DNA of 6,040 nt from Sedimentisphaerales bacterium (lineage in GTDB: Bacteria > Planctomycetota > Phycisphaerae > Sedimentisphaerales > Anaerobacaceae). The notes beneath the pieces were generated by a model. That model was given only the letters and a program-made list of their open reading frames with translations, searched no databases and was not told the DNA's origin. Shown here in pieces: positions 1 through 5,208 of this stretch. The position numbers and the translations under genes were made by a program. The stretch's first letter is position 1. Each line of letters begins with the position of its first letter. The DNA lies in assembly GCA_030630905.1 (NCBI GenBank), contig DAOVMB010000176.1:1-6040 (forward strand). The letters run 5' to 3'.

Positions 1-195
1 GAACAGGTTTCTGACCTTTCGGCGGTATTTGTGCGGGACTAAAGAGATGAGCTTGCGTTCGAGCAGGATTCTCAATCCGAGGATTTCCAGGCCGATAAGG
101 GCCAGCCACGAGCCTGGAGTCAGCGGTGTTAGCAATGCCGCCACTCCAAGGACGATCAATATGATGCCTAAGACTATTTTAAGAACTCTTCGCAT
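1..195 (-). CDS. PGPGW-type small transmembrane protein, partial (3' end outside window)
   Basis: The reading frame starts at the ATG at 195-193 and stays open to the left edge, giving 65 residues with no stop. An in-frame TAA at 225-223, with no other start codon after it, fixes this start. Residues 4-22 (VLKIVLGIILIVLGVAALL) form a hydrophobic helix. The motif L-T-P-G-S-W follows at 25-30, then a second hydrophobic helix (31-45) and a basic tail beginning ERK. This helix, proline/glycine/tryptophan turn, helix and basic end matches the putative transmembrane PGPGW family (PF09656), whose function is unknown. The usual P-G-P-G-W is here T-P-G-S-W. The upstream region has only a weak purine stretch (GAGAAA) rather than a clear Shine-Dalgarno. 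An antisense plus-strand frame covers the same DNA but looks like a shadow, with no hydrophobic pattern or family resemblance. Confidence 0.8.
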   Translation of the reverse strand, partial: MRRVLKIVLGIILIVLGVAALLTPLTPGSWLALIGLEILGLRILLERKLISLVPHKYRRKVRNLF

Positions 196-236
196 TTTCT
201 CAGGGAAAGTGCGTGTGGACTCTTAATCCTGACTTT

Positions 237-344
237 TGTCATGCTGAGCCCTTCGCTTTGCTCAAGGATAAACTTCGCGAAGCATCTGGGATTATAACGA
301 ACAAATTAGATTCTTCACTTCGCTGCGCTACGTTCAGAATGACA
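237..344. repeat. Dispersed imperfect inverted-repeat element (MITE/REP-like)
   Basis: The ends are imperfect inverted repeats: TGTCATGCTGAGC at 237-249 and GTTCAGAATGACA at 332-344 match at 11 of 13 positions when one is reverse-complemented. Inside are CTTCGC-rich segments and a perfect palindrome, CTTCGCGAAG, at 273-282. From memory, elements of the 'GTCATTCTGAGCGAAGCGAAGAATC' type are scattered through intergenic regions of many Planctomycetota and other environmental bacterial genomes. It lies between the ASKHA gene stop and the PGPGW gene start, so a transcript crossing it would fold strongly. It contains no ORF. Confidence 0.7.
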
Positions 345-366
345 CCATGCGCTTCTCAAACGCAGT

Positions 367-1956
367 CTAAGTATTAAATAACATCGAATCAGCGTAAACA
401 TCCTGGAAGCCCGGCTCGTGAGCTATTTCGACATATTCGATTTTACGCGCCAACTGACCGGCCTGGTCCCGGCATTGCCGGCTTAGCAGGATCATTTGTG
501 CGCCGGCGGCGGCTGCGTTGCCGACGAAATGAATTCTTTCGGCTTCAACCGCGGGCAAAAGACCTATTCGCAGGGCACTGCTCCGCCGGATGTAATTTCC
601 AAAGGCGCCGGCTAAAAGGATTCGCTTTATGTCGTTATCTTCAAGGCCGATTTTTTGCTGTAAGAGTTTGATGCCGGCACGGATGGCGCCTTTTGCAAGC
701 TGCATCTGGCGGATGTCTTTTTGGGACAGAAAGACCGGACTGCTTGAAGCTCCGGCGAGGCGGAAGGCAGGCTCGCCATCCTGCTCGATGAGTCGGGCGA
801 AAATGGCCGGCGGCAGTTTGTGCTCCAACGTGCCGGGATTGGCAAAACGGCCGGTTGCATCAATAATACCCAAATCCAGCATGACGGCAACGGCGTCGAT
901 CAGGCCTGAGCCGCAGATCGAGCGGGGCGGGACGTTTCCGATTACATCCAGATCGATGTCGTCTTTATTTATCACGACTGCTTCTATTGCGCCATCGGAA
1001 GCTCTGCTGCCGCAGGTTATGCGTGCACCTTCCAGGGCCGGGCCGGCGGCGCAGCTTGCCGCGTAGAGTTTGTCTTTTGTGCCGAGAACTATCTCGCCGT
1101 TCGTGCCGATATCGACTATCAGCGTCATTTCCTCGGCCGAATCCATATCAGCCGCAAGGGCTACGGCGGTAGTGTCGGCCCCGACGAAGCCGGCTATATT
1201 CTCTACGGTATAGATATTGCCGGCGGGATTTATCTGCAGACCCAGCTCGCCGGGAGGAACGTTGTGAGCATCGAGCGAATAGGCATCGTAAGGCGCCTGG
1301 CCAAGCTGGATTATGGGCAGTTTGAGGAAAATGTGGCTCATCGTCGTATTGCCGGCGACGCACATTTCGTAGATACCGTTTGTCTCGACGGCGGCTTTTG
1401 TGCAGAGCCTGGCGGTCAGGTCATTTATGCAATCGATTATGGCTTCATGCAGCTCGGCGAATTCTTTGCCGGTTTGAGCGTATGCGATTCTGCTGATGAC
1501 GTCGTCGCCGAAGCGCGTTTGTGGATTGAGGGCGGCTTCGGTAGCCAGGCATTCACCGCCGGACATATCGATGAGCCTGGCGACAACGGTGGTTGTGCCG
1601 AGATCGATGGCCAAGCCGAATATCGGGGCGGCCGAACCTTCCCGCAAATACTTTTTATAGATGTCGGGCTGAATCCGGGACCCGGCGTCGATACCTTCGG
1701 TGAGAATCCGCTGCTCGAAGAATCTGGAGCCGGCGGGGATTGTGACCGTAAGATCGCTATCGATTTTATACTGGCAGGCGAGGACCTCCCGGGCGTCCGG
1801 TTCAAGATAGACGAGGCATTTTTTGCAAGTTCCCTTACCGCCGCAAACTGTGTTCAGAATGATTCCGGCCTGTCCTGCGGCCTCGATAAGTGTCGCGCCT
1901 GAATGAATGAGGATTTGCTCGCCATCGGGCTTGAAAGTAATACTGAAATGCTTCAT
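367..1956 (-). CDS. [2Fe-2S] ferredoxin / ASKHA (DUF4445) protein, corrinoid reductive activase (RACo/RamA-like)
   Basis: 529 residues, starting at ATG 1956-1954 and ending in TAG at 369-367. The N-terminal domain (about 1-78) is a plant-type [2Fe-2S] ferredoxin with ligands C38, C44, C47 and C61 (C-x5-C-x2-C-x13-C). A short linker leads to an ASKHA ATPase fold from about 112. Visible motifs are phosphate-1 DLGTTT at 118-123, NPQTRFGDD at 144-152, AGNTTMSH at 201-208, phosphate-2 DIGTNGE at 282-288, CAAGPALEGA at 302-311, GSGLID at 349-354 and LLAGAFGN at 447-454. The end (EPGFQDVYADSMLF) is typical of the family. Characterised relatives use ATP to drive electron transfer that returns inactive Co(II) corrinoid proteins to Co(I), keeping methyltransferases active in the cytoplasm. 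The methyltransferase partner is not in the window, so the substrate is unknown. The protein is about 100 residues shorter than RACo. No clear Shine-Dalgarno is visible (CACGGTAA before ATG). Confidence 0.93.
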   Translation of the reverse strand: MKHFSITFKPDGEQILIHSGATLIEAAGQAGIILNTVCGGKGTCKKCLVYLEPDAREVLACQYKIDSDLTVTIPAGSRFFEQRILTEGIDAGSRIQPDIYKKYLREGSAAPIFGLAIDLGTTTVVARLIDMSGGECLATEAALNPQTRFGDDVISRIAYAQTGKEFAELHEAIIDCINDLTARLCTKAAVETNGIYEMCVAGNTTMSHIFLKLPIIQLGQAPYDAYSLDAHNVPPGELGLQINPAGNIYTVENIAGFVGADTTAVALAADMDSAEEMTLIVDIGTNGEIVLGTKDKLYAASCAAGPALEGARITCGSRASDGAIEAVVINKDDIDLDVIGNVPPRSICGSGLIDAVAVMLDLGIIDATGRFANPGTLEHKLPPAIFARLIEQDGEPAFRLAGASSSPVFLSQKDIRQMQLAKGAIRAGIKLLQQKIGLEDNDIKRILLAGAFGNYIRRSSALRIGLLPAVEAERIHFVGNAAAAGAQMILLSRQCRDQAGQLARKIEYVEIAHEPGFQDVYADSMLFNT

Positions 1957-1974
1957 TTACCGTGCTGCGTATTG

Positions 1975-2003
1975 ATTTTATGCGTAAATATGCTTATGCG
2001 CAA
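1975..2003 (-). promoter_or_regulatory. Candidate sigma-70-type promoter of the ASKHA gene
   Basis: Read on the minus strand, TTGCGC (2003-1998, 3/6 to the -35 consensus) and TAAAAT (1980-1975, 5/6 to the -10 consensus) are separated by exactly 17 bp. This predicts a start near 1968 and a very short leader before ATG 1956. Three copies of a 12-bp box overlap or adjoin it. The -35 is weak, so this is a prediction from pattern only. Confidence 0.4.
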
Positions 2004-2028
2004 ATAGGGCCGCTTATTTACGCATTAA
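1977..2028. promoter_or_regulatory. Cluster of three partly palindromic 12-bp boxes (putative operator)
   Basis: The copies are TTTATGCGTAAA at 1977-1988, CTTATGCGCAAA at 1993-2004 and, inverted, TTTACGCATTAA at 2017-2028 (reverse complement TTAATGCGTAAA). Each is itself near-palindromic (TTTAYGC/GCRTAAA). Boxes 1 and 3 also form a perfect 11-bp inverted repeat (1980-1990 with 2015-2025). The boxes cover the predicted -10, spacer and -35 of the ASKHA gene, the place expected of a repressor site. No regulator gene in the window is an obvious partner. Confidence 0.5.
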
Positions 2029-2058
2029 CTCAATCACCGATAAAAAATCTATTGGTGG

Positions 2059-2139
2059 TTAGCTTATTTTGTGCCTAATTTTCCAGCGGGCGCGTCTTTT
2101 TTTGCTGCCCACTTTGCGTCTGCGTCTCGGTTTTGCCAT
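2059..2139 (-). CDS. Tiny, extremely basic 26-residue protein (possible ribosome-associated protein)
   Basis: A short frame runs from ATG 2139-2137 to TAA 2061-2059. The protein begins MAKPRRRRKVGSKKRR and ends WKIRHKIS. Fourteen of its 26 residues are Lys or Arg, and it has no acidic residue and no Cys. GGAG sits six bases before the ATG, an ideal Shine-Dalgarno spacing, and a candidate promoter lies about 55 bases upstream. Composition and size recall the smallest ribosomal proteins (bL37 or bTHX-like peptides of about 25 residues), but I cannot match it to one by sequence. RNA or ribosome binding is therefore inference. A mostly paired hairpin (CACCAATA at 2057-2050 with TATCGGTG at 2042-2035) straddles the stop codon without a following T-run. 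The gene lies upstream of the ASKHA gene on the same strand, with the box cluster between them. A chance ORF remains possible. Confidence 0.55.
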   Translation of the reverse strand: MAKPRRRRKVGSKKRRARWKIRHKIS

Positions 2140-2194
2140 TCATTTCTCCACAAACAGTTAAAATCTTTATCATAAAGGGCTTTTAAGCCTTTAG

Positions 2195-2223
2195 AATGTA
2201 TGGTATTATAATACTATTGGCAA
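2195..2223 (-). promoter_or_regulatory. Candidate promoter of the tiny basic-protein gene
   Basis: On the minus strand, TTGCCA (2223-2218, 5/6 to -35) and TACATT (2200-2195, 4/6 to -10) are 17 bp apart. This predicts a start near 2188 and a leader of roughly 50 nt carrying the GGAG site before ATG 2139. The spacer contains the perfect palindrome GTATTATAATAC (2203-2214), which also offers TATAAT hexamers on both strands. Confidence 0.45.
2207..2212 (+). promoter_or_regulatory. Perfect -10 hexamer inside a palindrome, possible plus-strand promoter
   Basis: TATAAT occurs at 2207-2212 within the palindrome GTATTATAATAC (2203-2214). A start about seven bases downstream would fall at 2219, the first base of GGCAAG, which can pair with CTTGCC at 2308-2313. 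No convincing -35 lies 16-19 bp upstream, so the call is weak. A competing candidate for the downstream gene is TTGATG (2274-2279) with TATTAT (2295-2300), spaced a suboptimal 15 bp. Confidence 0.3.
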
Positions 2224-2310
2224 GTAAAATAAAATTTCAAAAGTCAGGGCAAAAAAAATCCGCAGTTCAAAAATTGATGAGTTTTGCGGCACGCTATTAT
2301 TCGTGATCTT

Positions 2311-2330
2311 GCCGGAGACGGCGGTTTTTT
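2311..2330 (+). terminator. Short hairpin plus T-run in the leader of the Cys-rich gene (attenuator-like)
   Basis: GCCG-GAGA-CGGC (2311-2322) forms a 4-bp stem with a GNRA-type loop, extended by a wobble pair. GG and six T (2325-2330) follow. It sits 25 bases before ATG 2355, an odd place for a simple terminator. The 5' arm overlaps CTTGCC (2308-2313), which can instead pair with GGCAAG (2219-2224), so the two folds would exclude each other. The stem is short, so termination would be weak at best. Confidence 0.35.
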
Positions 2331-2354
2331 GTCGATTCAGATTGAGGTGACAAA

Positions 2355-2645
2355 ATGATTCAGTGCAAAGATTGTGAGTTTTGTGAGATCGGTCAGGACG
2401 GCAGTAGAAGCTTCAAATGCGATCCGTTTCTTAATATTAAGGAGCCGGAGTGCATCGCCAAATGGCAGCTAATCCGCCTGGATATGCTCGTAGCCAGCTA
2501 TCAGGGAATGACCAAGTGGTACGGGAAATTAGCACCGCTTCAAGATAAAATTATCCGCTACATGCAGCGAGAAATCAACGAGCTTGACGAAACGGAGAAC
2601 TGGAAACTCGACGTTGATGAAGATGAGGAAGAAGAAACCTTATAA
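2355..2645 (+). CDS. Cysteine-rich small protein with acidic C-terminal tail, function unknown
   Basis: 96 residues, starting at ATG 2355 with GAGG seven bases upstream, a good Shine-Dalgarno. The N-terminus carries five cysteines, C4, C7, C10, C22 and C33, in the pattern C-x2-C-x2-C-x11-C-x10-C. This suggests a zinc-ribbon-like or other metal-binding knuckle. Residues 34-82 are predicted helical and contain aromatic residues (W37, Y49, W55, Y56, Y69). The last part (86-94) is almost all Asp/Glu. There is no signal peptide or membrane segment, so the protein is probably cytoplasmic. The stretch CDPFLNIKEPECIAKWQL resembles conserved hypothetical proteins I associate with Planctomycetota, but I cannot name a family. 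It is transcribed away from the tiny basic-protein gene and is followed by a 230-bp gap, so it appears monocistronic. Being a real gene is well supported; its role is open. Confidence 0.85.
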   Translation: MIQCKDCEFCEIGQDGSRSFKCDPFLNIKEPECIAKWQLIRLDMLVASYQGMTKWYGKLAPLQDKIIRYMQREINELDETENWKLDVDEDEEEETL

Positions 2646-2678
2646 TCCCCCTGGAAGCTGGAAGGATCTGAAGGGGGA
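2646..2678 (+). other. Perfect 7-bp inverted repeat directly after the stop codon
   Basis: TCCCCCT (2646-2652) and AGGGGGA (2672-2678) pair perfectly around a 19-nt purine-rich loop, beginning at the base after the stop codon of the Cys-rich gene. No T-run follows immediately, so it is not a classical terminator. It could protect the 3' end of the message or be incidental. Confidence 0.4.
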
Positions 2679-2868
2679 CCTGCAGTACTTTTGTTGCCGA
2701 AAAGACCTATAACTGAGCAGATATCAATGTGCCGACCCACAGTTTCCCATTTAGTACATAATTAAATGGCACACATTTGGGCACCACGAATGTTATCCAA
2801 AAAGTCGTTTTTTTGGATTTTTGCAATAAATCAGTCGCTTGTACCGTCTCTAATTATGTGAAAAACGC
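2679..2868. other. Intergenic region before the sigma operon
   Basis: No protein-like frame is visible here. It contains a perfect 7-bp inverted repeat (CCATTTA 2747-2753 with TAAATGG 2763-2769) and the A/T-rich hairpin at 2795-2818. It must hold the sigma operon promoter, but I see no pair of hexamers at good spacing. ACCGTCTCTAA (2843-2853) only loosely recalls an ECF-type -10, with no matching AAC-type -35. Confidence 0.4.
2795..2822 (+). terminator. A/T-rich hairpin followed by T-run, possible terminator of the Cys-rich gene
   Basis: ATCCAAAAA (2795-2803) and TTTTTGGAT (2810-2818) form a perfect 9-bp stem with a 6-nt loop, ending in TTTTT (2818-2822). The stem is low in G+C and lies 150 bases after the upstream stop codon, so termination strength is doubtful. 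It is the only terminator-like structure between the Cys-rich gene and the sigma operon. Confidence 0.4.
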
Positions 2869-2874
2869 TTGAAT

Positions 2875-3408
2875 ATGACAAAAAGCAATGACTTAGCCCG
2901 GATAATAACTGGCTGTAAAGTCGGCGATGCTAAGTGCTTCGCTCAGATTGTTGACATGTATGCAAGCCGGTGTTATGGTTATTTTTACCGATTGACGGGC
3001 AATAACGACATCAGTGATGAACTGCTAAGCAAGCTATTTGTTAAGTTAGTGGAGAAAATCGGTTCGTACAAGGGAGGATCTTTCGAAAGCTGGCTGTTTA
3101 AGGTTGCATCTAACATTTTTCACGACCATTTACGTAGTAAGCAGCGGCGAAAAAAATGGATCGAGGTCCAAATAACAGAATTTAAGTCCGGAACAATAGA
3201 ACCCAAACAATCCAACGGCGAGTTGGCTGACAAACTGCAAGTTCAGCTCGGAAGGCTGAACGAAGATACAAGAGAACTGATAATGTTGCGTTTTTATTCG
3301 CAGTTGAGCTTCAAAGAAATATCGCAGATACGGTCCGAGCCGATGGGCACGACTCTTGCAAAGACACACCGTGCGCTAAAGAAACTACGGCAATTTATGG
3401 AGGGCTGA
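2875..3408 (+). CDS. ECF-type RNA polymerase sigma factor (sigma-70 family)
   Basis: 177 residues from ATG 2875. A TTG six bases upstream (2869) would add two residues, but ATG is preferred. No good Shine-Dalgarno is visible for either start. The sigma-2 domain spans about 19-90, with the core-binding/-10 segment around DELLSKLFVKLVEKIGSY (48-65) and GSFESWLFKVASNIFHDHLR (68-87). A basic linker (KQRRKK) follows. The sigma-4 domain spans about 117-177, with RELIMLRFYSQLSFKEIS and the recognition-helix stretch TTLAKTHRALKKLRQF. There is no sigma-3 domain, so it is an ECF (group 4) factor directing RNA polymerase to a small set of promoters. The next gene follows after five bases and encodes a membrane anti-sigma-like protein, consistent with control by sequestration. 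The family call is firm; the ECF subgroup and target promoters cannot be named from sequence alone. Confidence 0.93.
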   Translation: MTKSNDLARIITGCKVGDAKCFAQIVDMYASRCYGYFYRLTGNNDISDELLSKLFVKLVEKIGSYKGGSFESWLFKVASNIFHDHLRSKQRRKKWIEVQITEFKSGTIEPKQSNGELADKLQVQLGRLNEDTRELIMLRFYSQLSFKEISQIRSEPMGTTLAKTHRALKKLRQFMEG

Positions 3409-3413
3409 ATATT

Positions 3414-3935
3414 ATGGAAGATCGAAATCAAGAGAATTTAAGAGAGCTTTTCGAGAAATTCTTCGACGCCGAACAGGCCGAAAGATGTGTTGAGGATATT
3501 CAAAAGGCCGAACGGATATTTCGTGAGCATCCTGCGCCTGAGCCGGATGATATGCTCATAGCCAATATCAAGGCAGAAATAGCCCTGCGCTTGCCAGCCG
3601 CAAGAGCACACCGCGTCAGGCGAATAATCTACGAAGTAGTAGGCGCCGCCGCAGCAATCCTCATCGTCGCCGCGTTAAGTCTGCAATTATTTGAAAAAGA
3701 CGTTCCCCAAAATGGAGAATTTGTTTATGCCTCACTTATACCGACGGCAATTTGGGAAAGCGACGATATTGCCGCCGACGATGAGGATCTGGCAGTTTTT
3801 ACCGCTCAAATCGAGCAGATAGAAGACGAGGTGCTGGCCCTGCAATCGGGCGAAGAGGTCGGCAACGGCGACAGCACCTTAGTAGAGTTAGAGATGGAAC
3901 TAATAGAAATCAACAGCGATTTCTGGAAGGGGTAA
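3414..3935 (+). CDS. Single-pass membrane protein, probable anti-sigma factor
   Basis: 173 residues from ATG 3414, five bases after the sigma stop codon. GGAGG (3399-3403), inside the end of the sigma gene, is the ribosome-binding site, so translation is probably coupled. Residues 1-69 are charged and helical (ENLRELFEKFFDAEQAERC at 7-25, and HPAPEPDDMLIANIKAEI at 39-56). A run of basic residues (R64 to R70) precedes one hydrophobic helix at about 71-93 (IIYEVVGAAAAILIVAALSL). Residues 94-173 are strongly acidic and should lie outside the membrane by the positive-inside rule. There is no H-x3-C-x2-C zinc motif, so it is not a ZAS-type anti-sigma factor. The role is inferred mainly from position, topology and the N-terminal helices that could hold the sigma factor. 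The periplasmic half could be the sensing part. No family match is claimed. Confidence 0.75.
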   Translation: MEDRNQENLRELFEKFFDAEQAERCVEDIQKAERIFREHPAPEPDDMLIANIKAEIALRLPAARAHRVRRIIYEVVGAAAAILIVAALSLQLFEKDVPQNGEFVYASLIPTAIWESDDIAADDEDLAVFTAQIEQIEDEVLALQSGEEVGNGDSTLVELEMELIEINSDFWKG

Positions 3936-3940
3936 GACAG

Positions 3941-4789
3941 ATGGAGAAAAGTCGCGCAATTATTTTTATTTTCGCAATAGCGGCAGTACTCGCCGTAAGC
4001 ACCCGGCCCTGCGCCGGGAACCAGAAAGATGAGGACAGCATCTGGACCGAAGATGAGGGCAGAGGGCCGGGACCGGAACGAGGACCGAGACGGGGACCGG
4101 GGCGAGGCAGGTTCGACCTGACGGACGAGGAAGTAGATCGCATTCTAAAGGATTTGAAAGAGCGTTCTCCCGAAAAGGCAAAGGAACTTGCAGAACTGCG
4201 AACAAAGGAACCAGATAAGTTCAGAGAGGAGCTTAGAAAGCACGCCGTCGAGGAATTAAAAAAAGTCGTAGGAGAACGGATAGAGAAGTTTCATAAAGAG
4301 AGGAGAGCCAGGTTTCTCGAATGGCTTGCGAAAAATGTGCCCGAGGAAGCGGAAGATTTGGCTAAATTGAAGGAGAGGAGTCCCGATCTCTACGGCCAGA
4401 GGTATGAGCTGGTCTGGAAGAAATACGGCCGGATCTATAATGAGAGCAGGAGGAATCCCGAATTAGCACAAGTTCGTATCGATGATTTACGGCTGCAAAA
4501 AAGACGTGATCAACTGCTCGGCAAAATCAATGCCGCTAAAAGCCAGACGGAAAAGAAAAAGCTTACCGAAGAACTGGGGGAGGTAGTAGGGCACCGGTAT
4601 GACCTGATCGTCAGACGAAAACAAATCGTATACGAATGGCTGCTTAAACGGCTTGAGGAGCTGCAAAATCGAATTAAGGAAAGCAGAACCGACATCAGAA
4701 AAGCACAGGATGCCAAAATAAAGGCTGAAAATATCAAGAATAGGACACAGGAATTGCTTGAAGAAAAGAAAGGATTCAACTGGGACTAA
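3941..4789 (+). CDS. Exported, highly charged coiled-coil protein of the sigma operon, function unknown
   Basis: 282 residues from ATG 3941, five bases after the previous stop. The purine run GGAAGGGG at the end of the anti-sigma gene supplies the ribosome-binding site. A signal peptide is clear: basic start MEKSR, hydrophobic 6-20, and likely signal peptidase I cleavage near C-A-G at 24-26. The Cys is not in a lipobox. Residues 41-57 are a Gly/Pro/Arg linker encoded by a 12-bp tandem repeat. The rest is almost entirely charged helix, with probable coiled coils at about 60-155 and 180-280, beginning LTDEEVDRILKDLKERSPEK. This recalls the 'LTDEQ..ILxxLKERxPE' helices of secreted planctomycete proteins and, loosely, Spy/CpxP-like periplasmic chaperones, but without enough identity to name it. 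As the last gene before a strong terminator, it may be the sensor, effector or target of the sigma system. Orthology is unknown. Confidence 0.85.
   Translation: MEKSRAIIFIFAIAAVLAVSTRPCAGNQKDEDSIWTEDEGRGPGPERGPRRGPGRGRFDLTDEEVDRILKDLKERSPEKAKELAELRTKEPDKFREELRKHAVEELKKVVGERIEKFHKERRARFLEWLAKNVPEEAEDLAKLKERSPDLYGQRYELVWKKYGRIYNESRRNPELAQVRIDDLRLQKRRDQLLGKINAAKSQTEKKKLTEELGEVVGHRYDLIVRRKQIVYEWLLKRLEELQNRIKESRTDIRKAQDAKIKAENIKNRTQELLEEKKGFNWD
4069..4104 (+). repeat. Three tandem 12-bp units encoding a GP-x-R linker
   Basis: The units are GGGACCGGAACG, AGGACCGAGACG and GGGACCGGGGCG, head to tail inside the exported coiled-coil gene. They encode GPER, GPRR and GPGR, a flexible basic linker between the signal peptide region and the first coiled coil. 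Such an in-frame repeat can vary in copy number by slippage. Confidence 0.7.
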
Positions 4790-4867
4790 AGATCATCGAG
4801 AACGGTTTCGGAACCGGCTAACAATGACACATTCACCGTGCCCGAATATAGGCACAGATCCACAGTT

Positions 4868-4895
4868 AACCCCGCAAATCACATGCGGGGTTTTT
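4868..4895 (+). terminator. Intrinsic terminator of the sigma operon
   Basis: CCCCGCA (4870-4876) and TGCGGGG (4884-4890) form a perfect G+C-rich stem with a 7-nt loop, extended by AA/TT to nine pairs. TTTTT (4891-4895) follows directly. It lies 80 bases after the stop of the coiled-coil gene. A weaker hairpin, GTGCC/GGCAC (4838-4842 with 4851-4855), precedes it. Confidence 0.92.
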
Positions 4896-5176
4896 AATTC
4901 ACTCAACCCATATGAGACTTCAAACAGATGTATTCGTTTAGATCCGACCCTCAGCAATCATGTTCGCTATCGCAAGAGGTGTTTCTAATTCACCCCCGCC
5001 CAGCGGCGCCGCCGAGCATCATTTCCGGCAGAATATCAGGCCCTGCTCAATAATTCAAGAAAATGCCAGATTCAGCAGCTCTTCTTTCTCCACTTGCCCT
5101 TAAGCGAAGTAGAAACATTCGTTATTAGAAATTCCTTGTGCAATATTGGATATTTCTTCCGTACATGTTCGATATA
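4896..5176. other. Non-coding stretch with no supported gene
   Basis: No frame on either strand has a start, ribosome-binding site and protein-like composition. The stretch holds a G+C-rich island with the perfect palindrome GCGGCGCCGC (5003-5012) in otherwise A+T-rich DNA. A 26-codon minus-strand open segment (5018-4938, ending ELETPLAIANMIAEGRI) looks somewhat protein-like but has a stop just upstream and no start. It may be decayed coding DNA. Confidence 0.5.
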
Positions 5177-5185
5177 TGCTATAAT
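5177..5185 (+). promoter_or_regulatory. Extended -10 promoter of the 41-residue membrane peptide gene
   Basis: TGCTATAAT (5177-5185) is a perfect extended -10 element (TGn followed by TATAAT). The -35 region 17 bp upstream (TTCCGT) is poor, as is usual for extended -10 promoters. Transcription would begin near 5192, leaving a leader of about 17 nt that contains GGGAG (5198-5202) before ATG 5209. Confidence 0.65.
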
Positions 5186-5208
5186 TAGATAGTGATTGGG
5201 AGATTTGT

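Noticed and set aside
29..226. 65-codon plus-strand frame at the left edge
   Set aside because: It is antisense to the PGPGW-type membrane gene, lacks a ribosome-binding site and has no protein-like pattern.
1264..1902. 212-codon plus-strand frame inside the ASKHA gene
   Set aside because: It is the antisense shadow of a firmly identified gene, and its composition mirrors that gene's codons.
2024..2062. Integron attC-like site (TTAAC ... GTTAG around an imperfect hairpin)
   Set aside because: The core sites do not fit RYYYAAC/GTTRRRY, and the imperfect stem is better explained as a structure at the end of the tiny basic-protein gene.
2822..2853. ECF-type autoregulatory promoter before the sigma gene
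   Set aside because: CGTCT is present, but no GGAAC-like -35 occurs at the right distance; support is too weak.
4938..5018. Minus-strand segment reading ELETPLAIANMIAEGRI
   Set aside because: It looks protein-like, but it is only 26 codons with no start and a stop directly upstream, and I recognise no family. It is noted only as possible decayed coding DNA.
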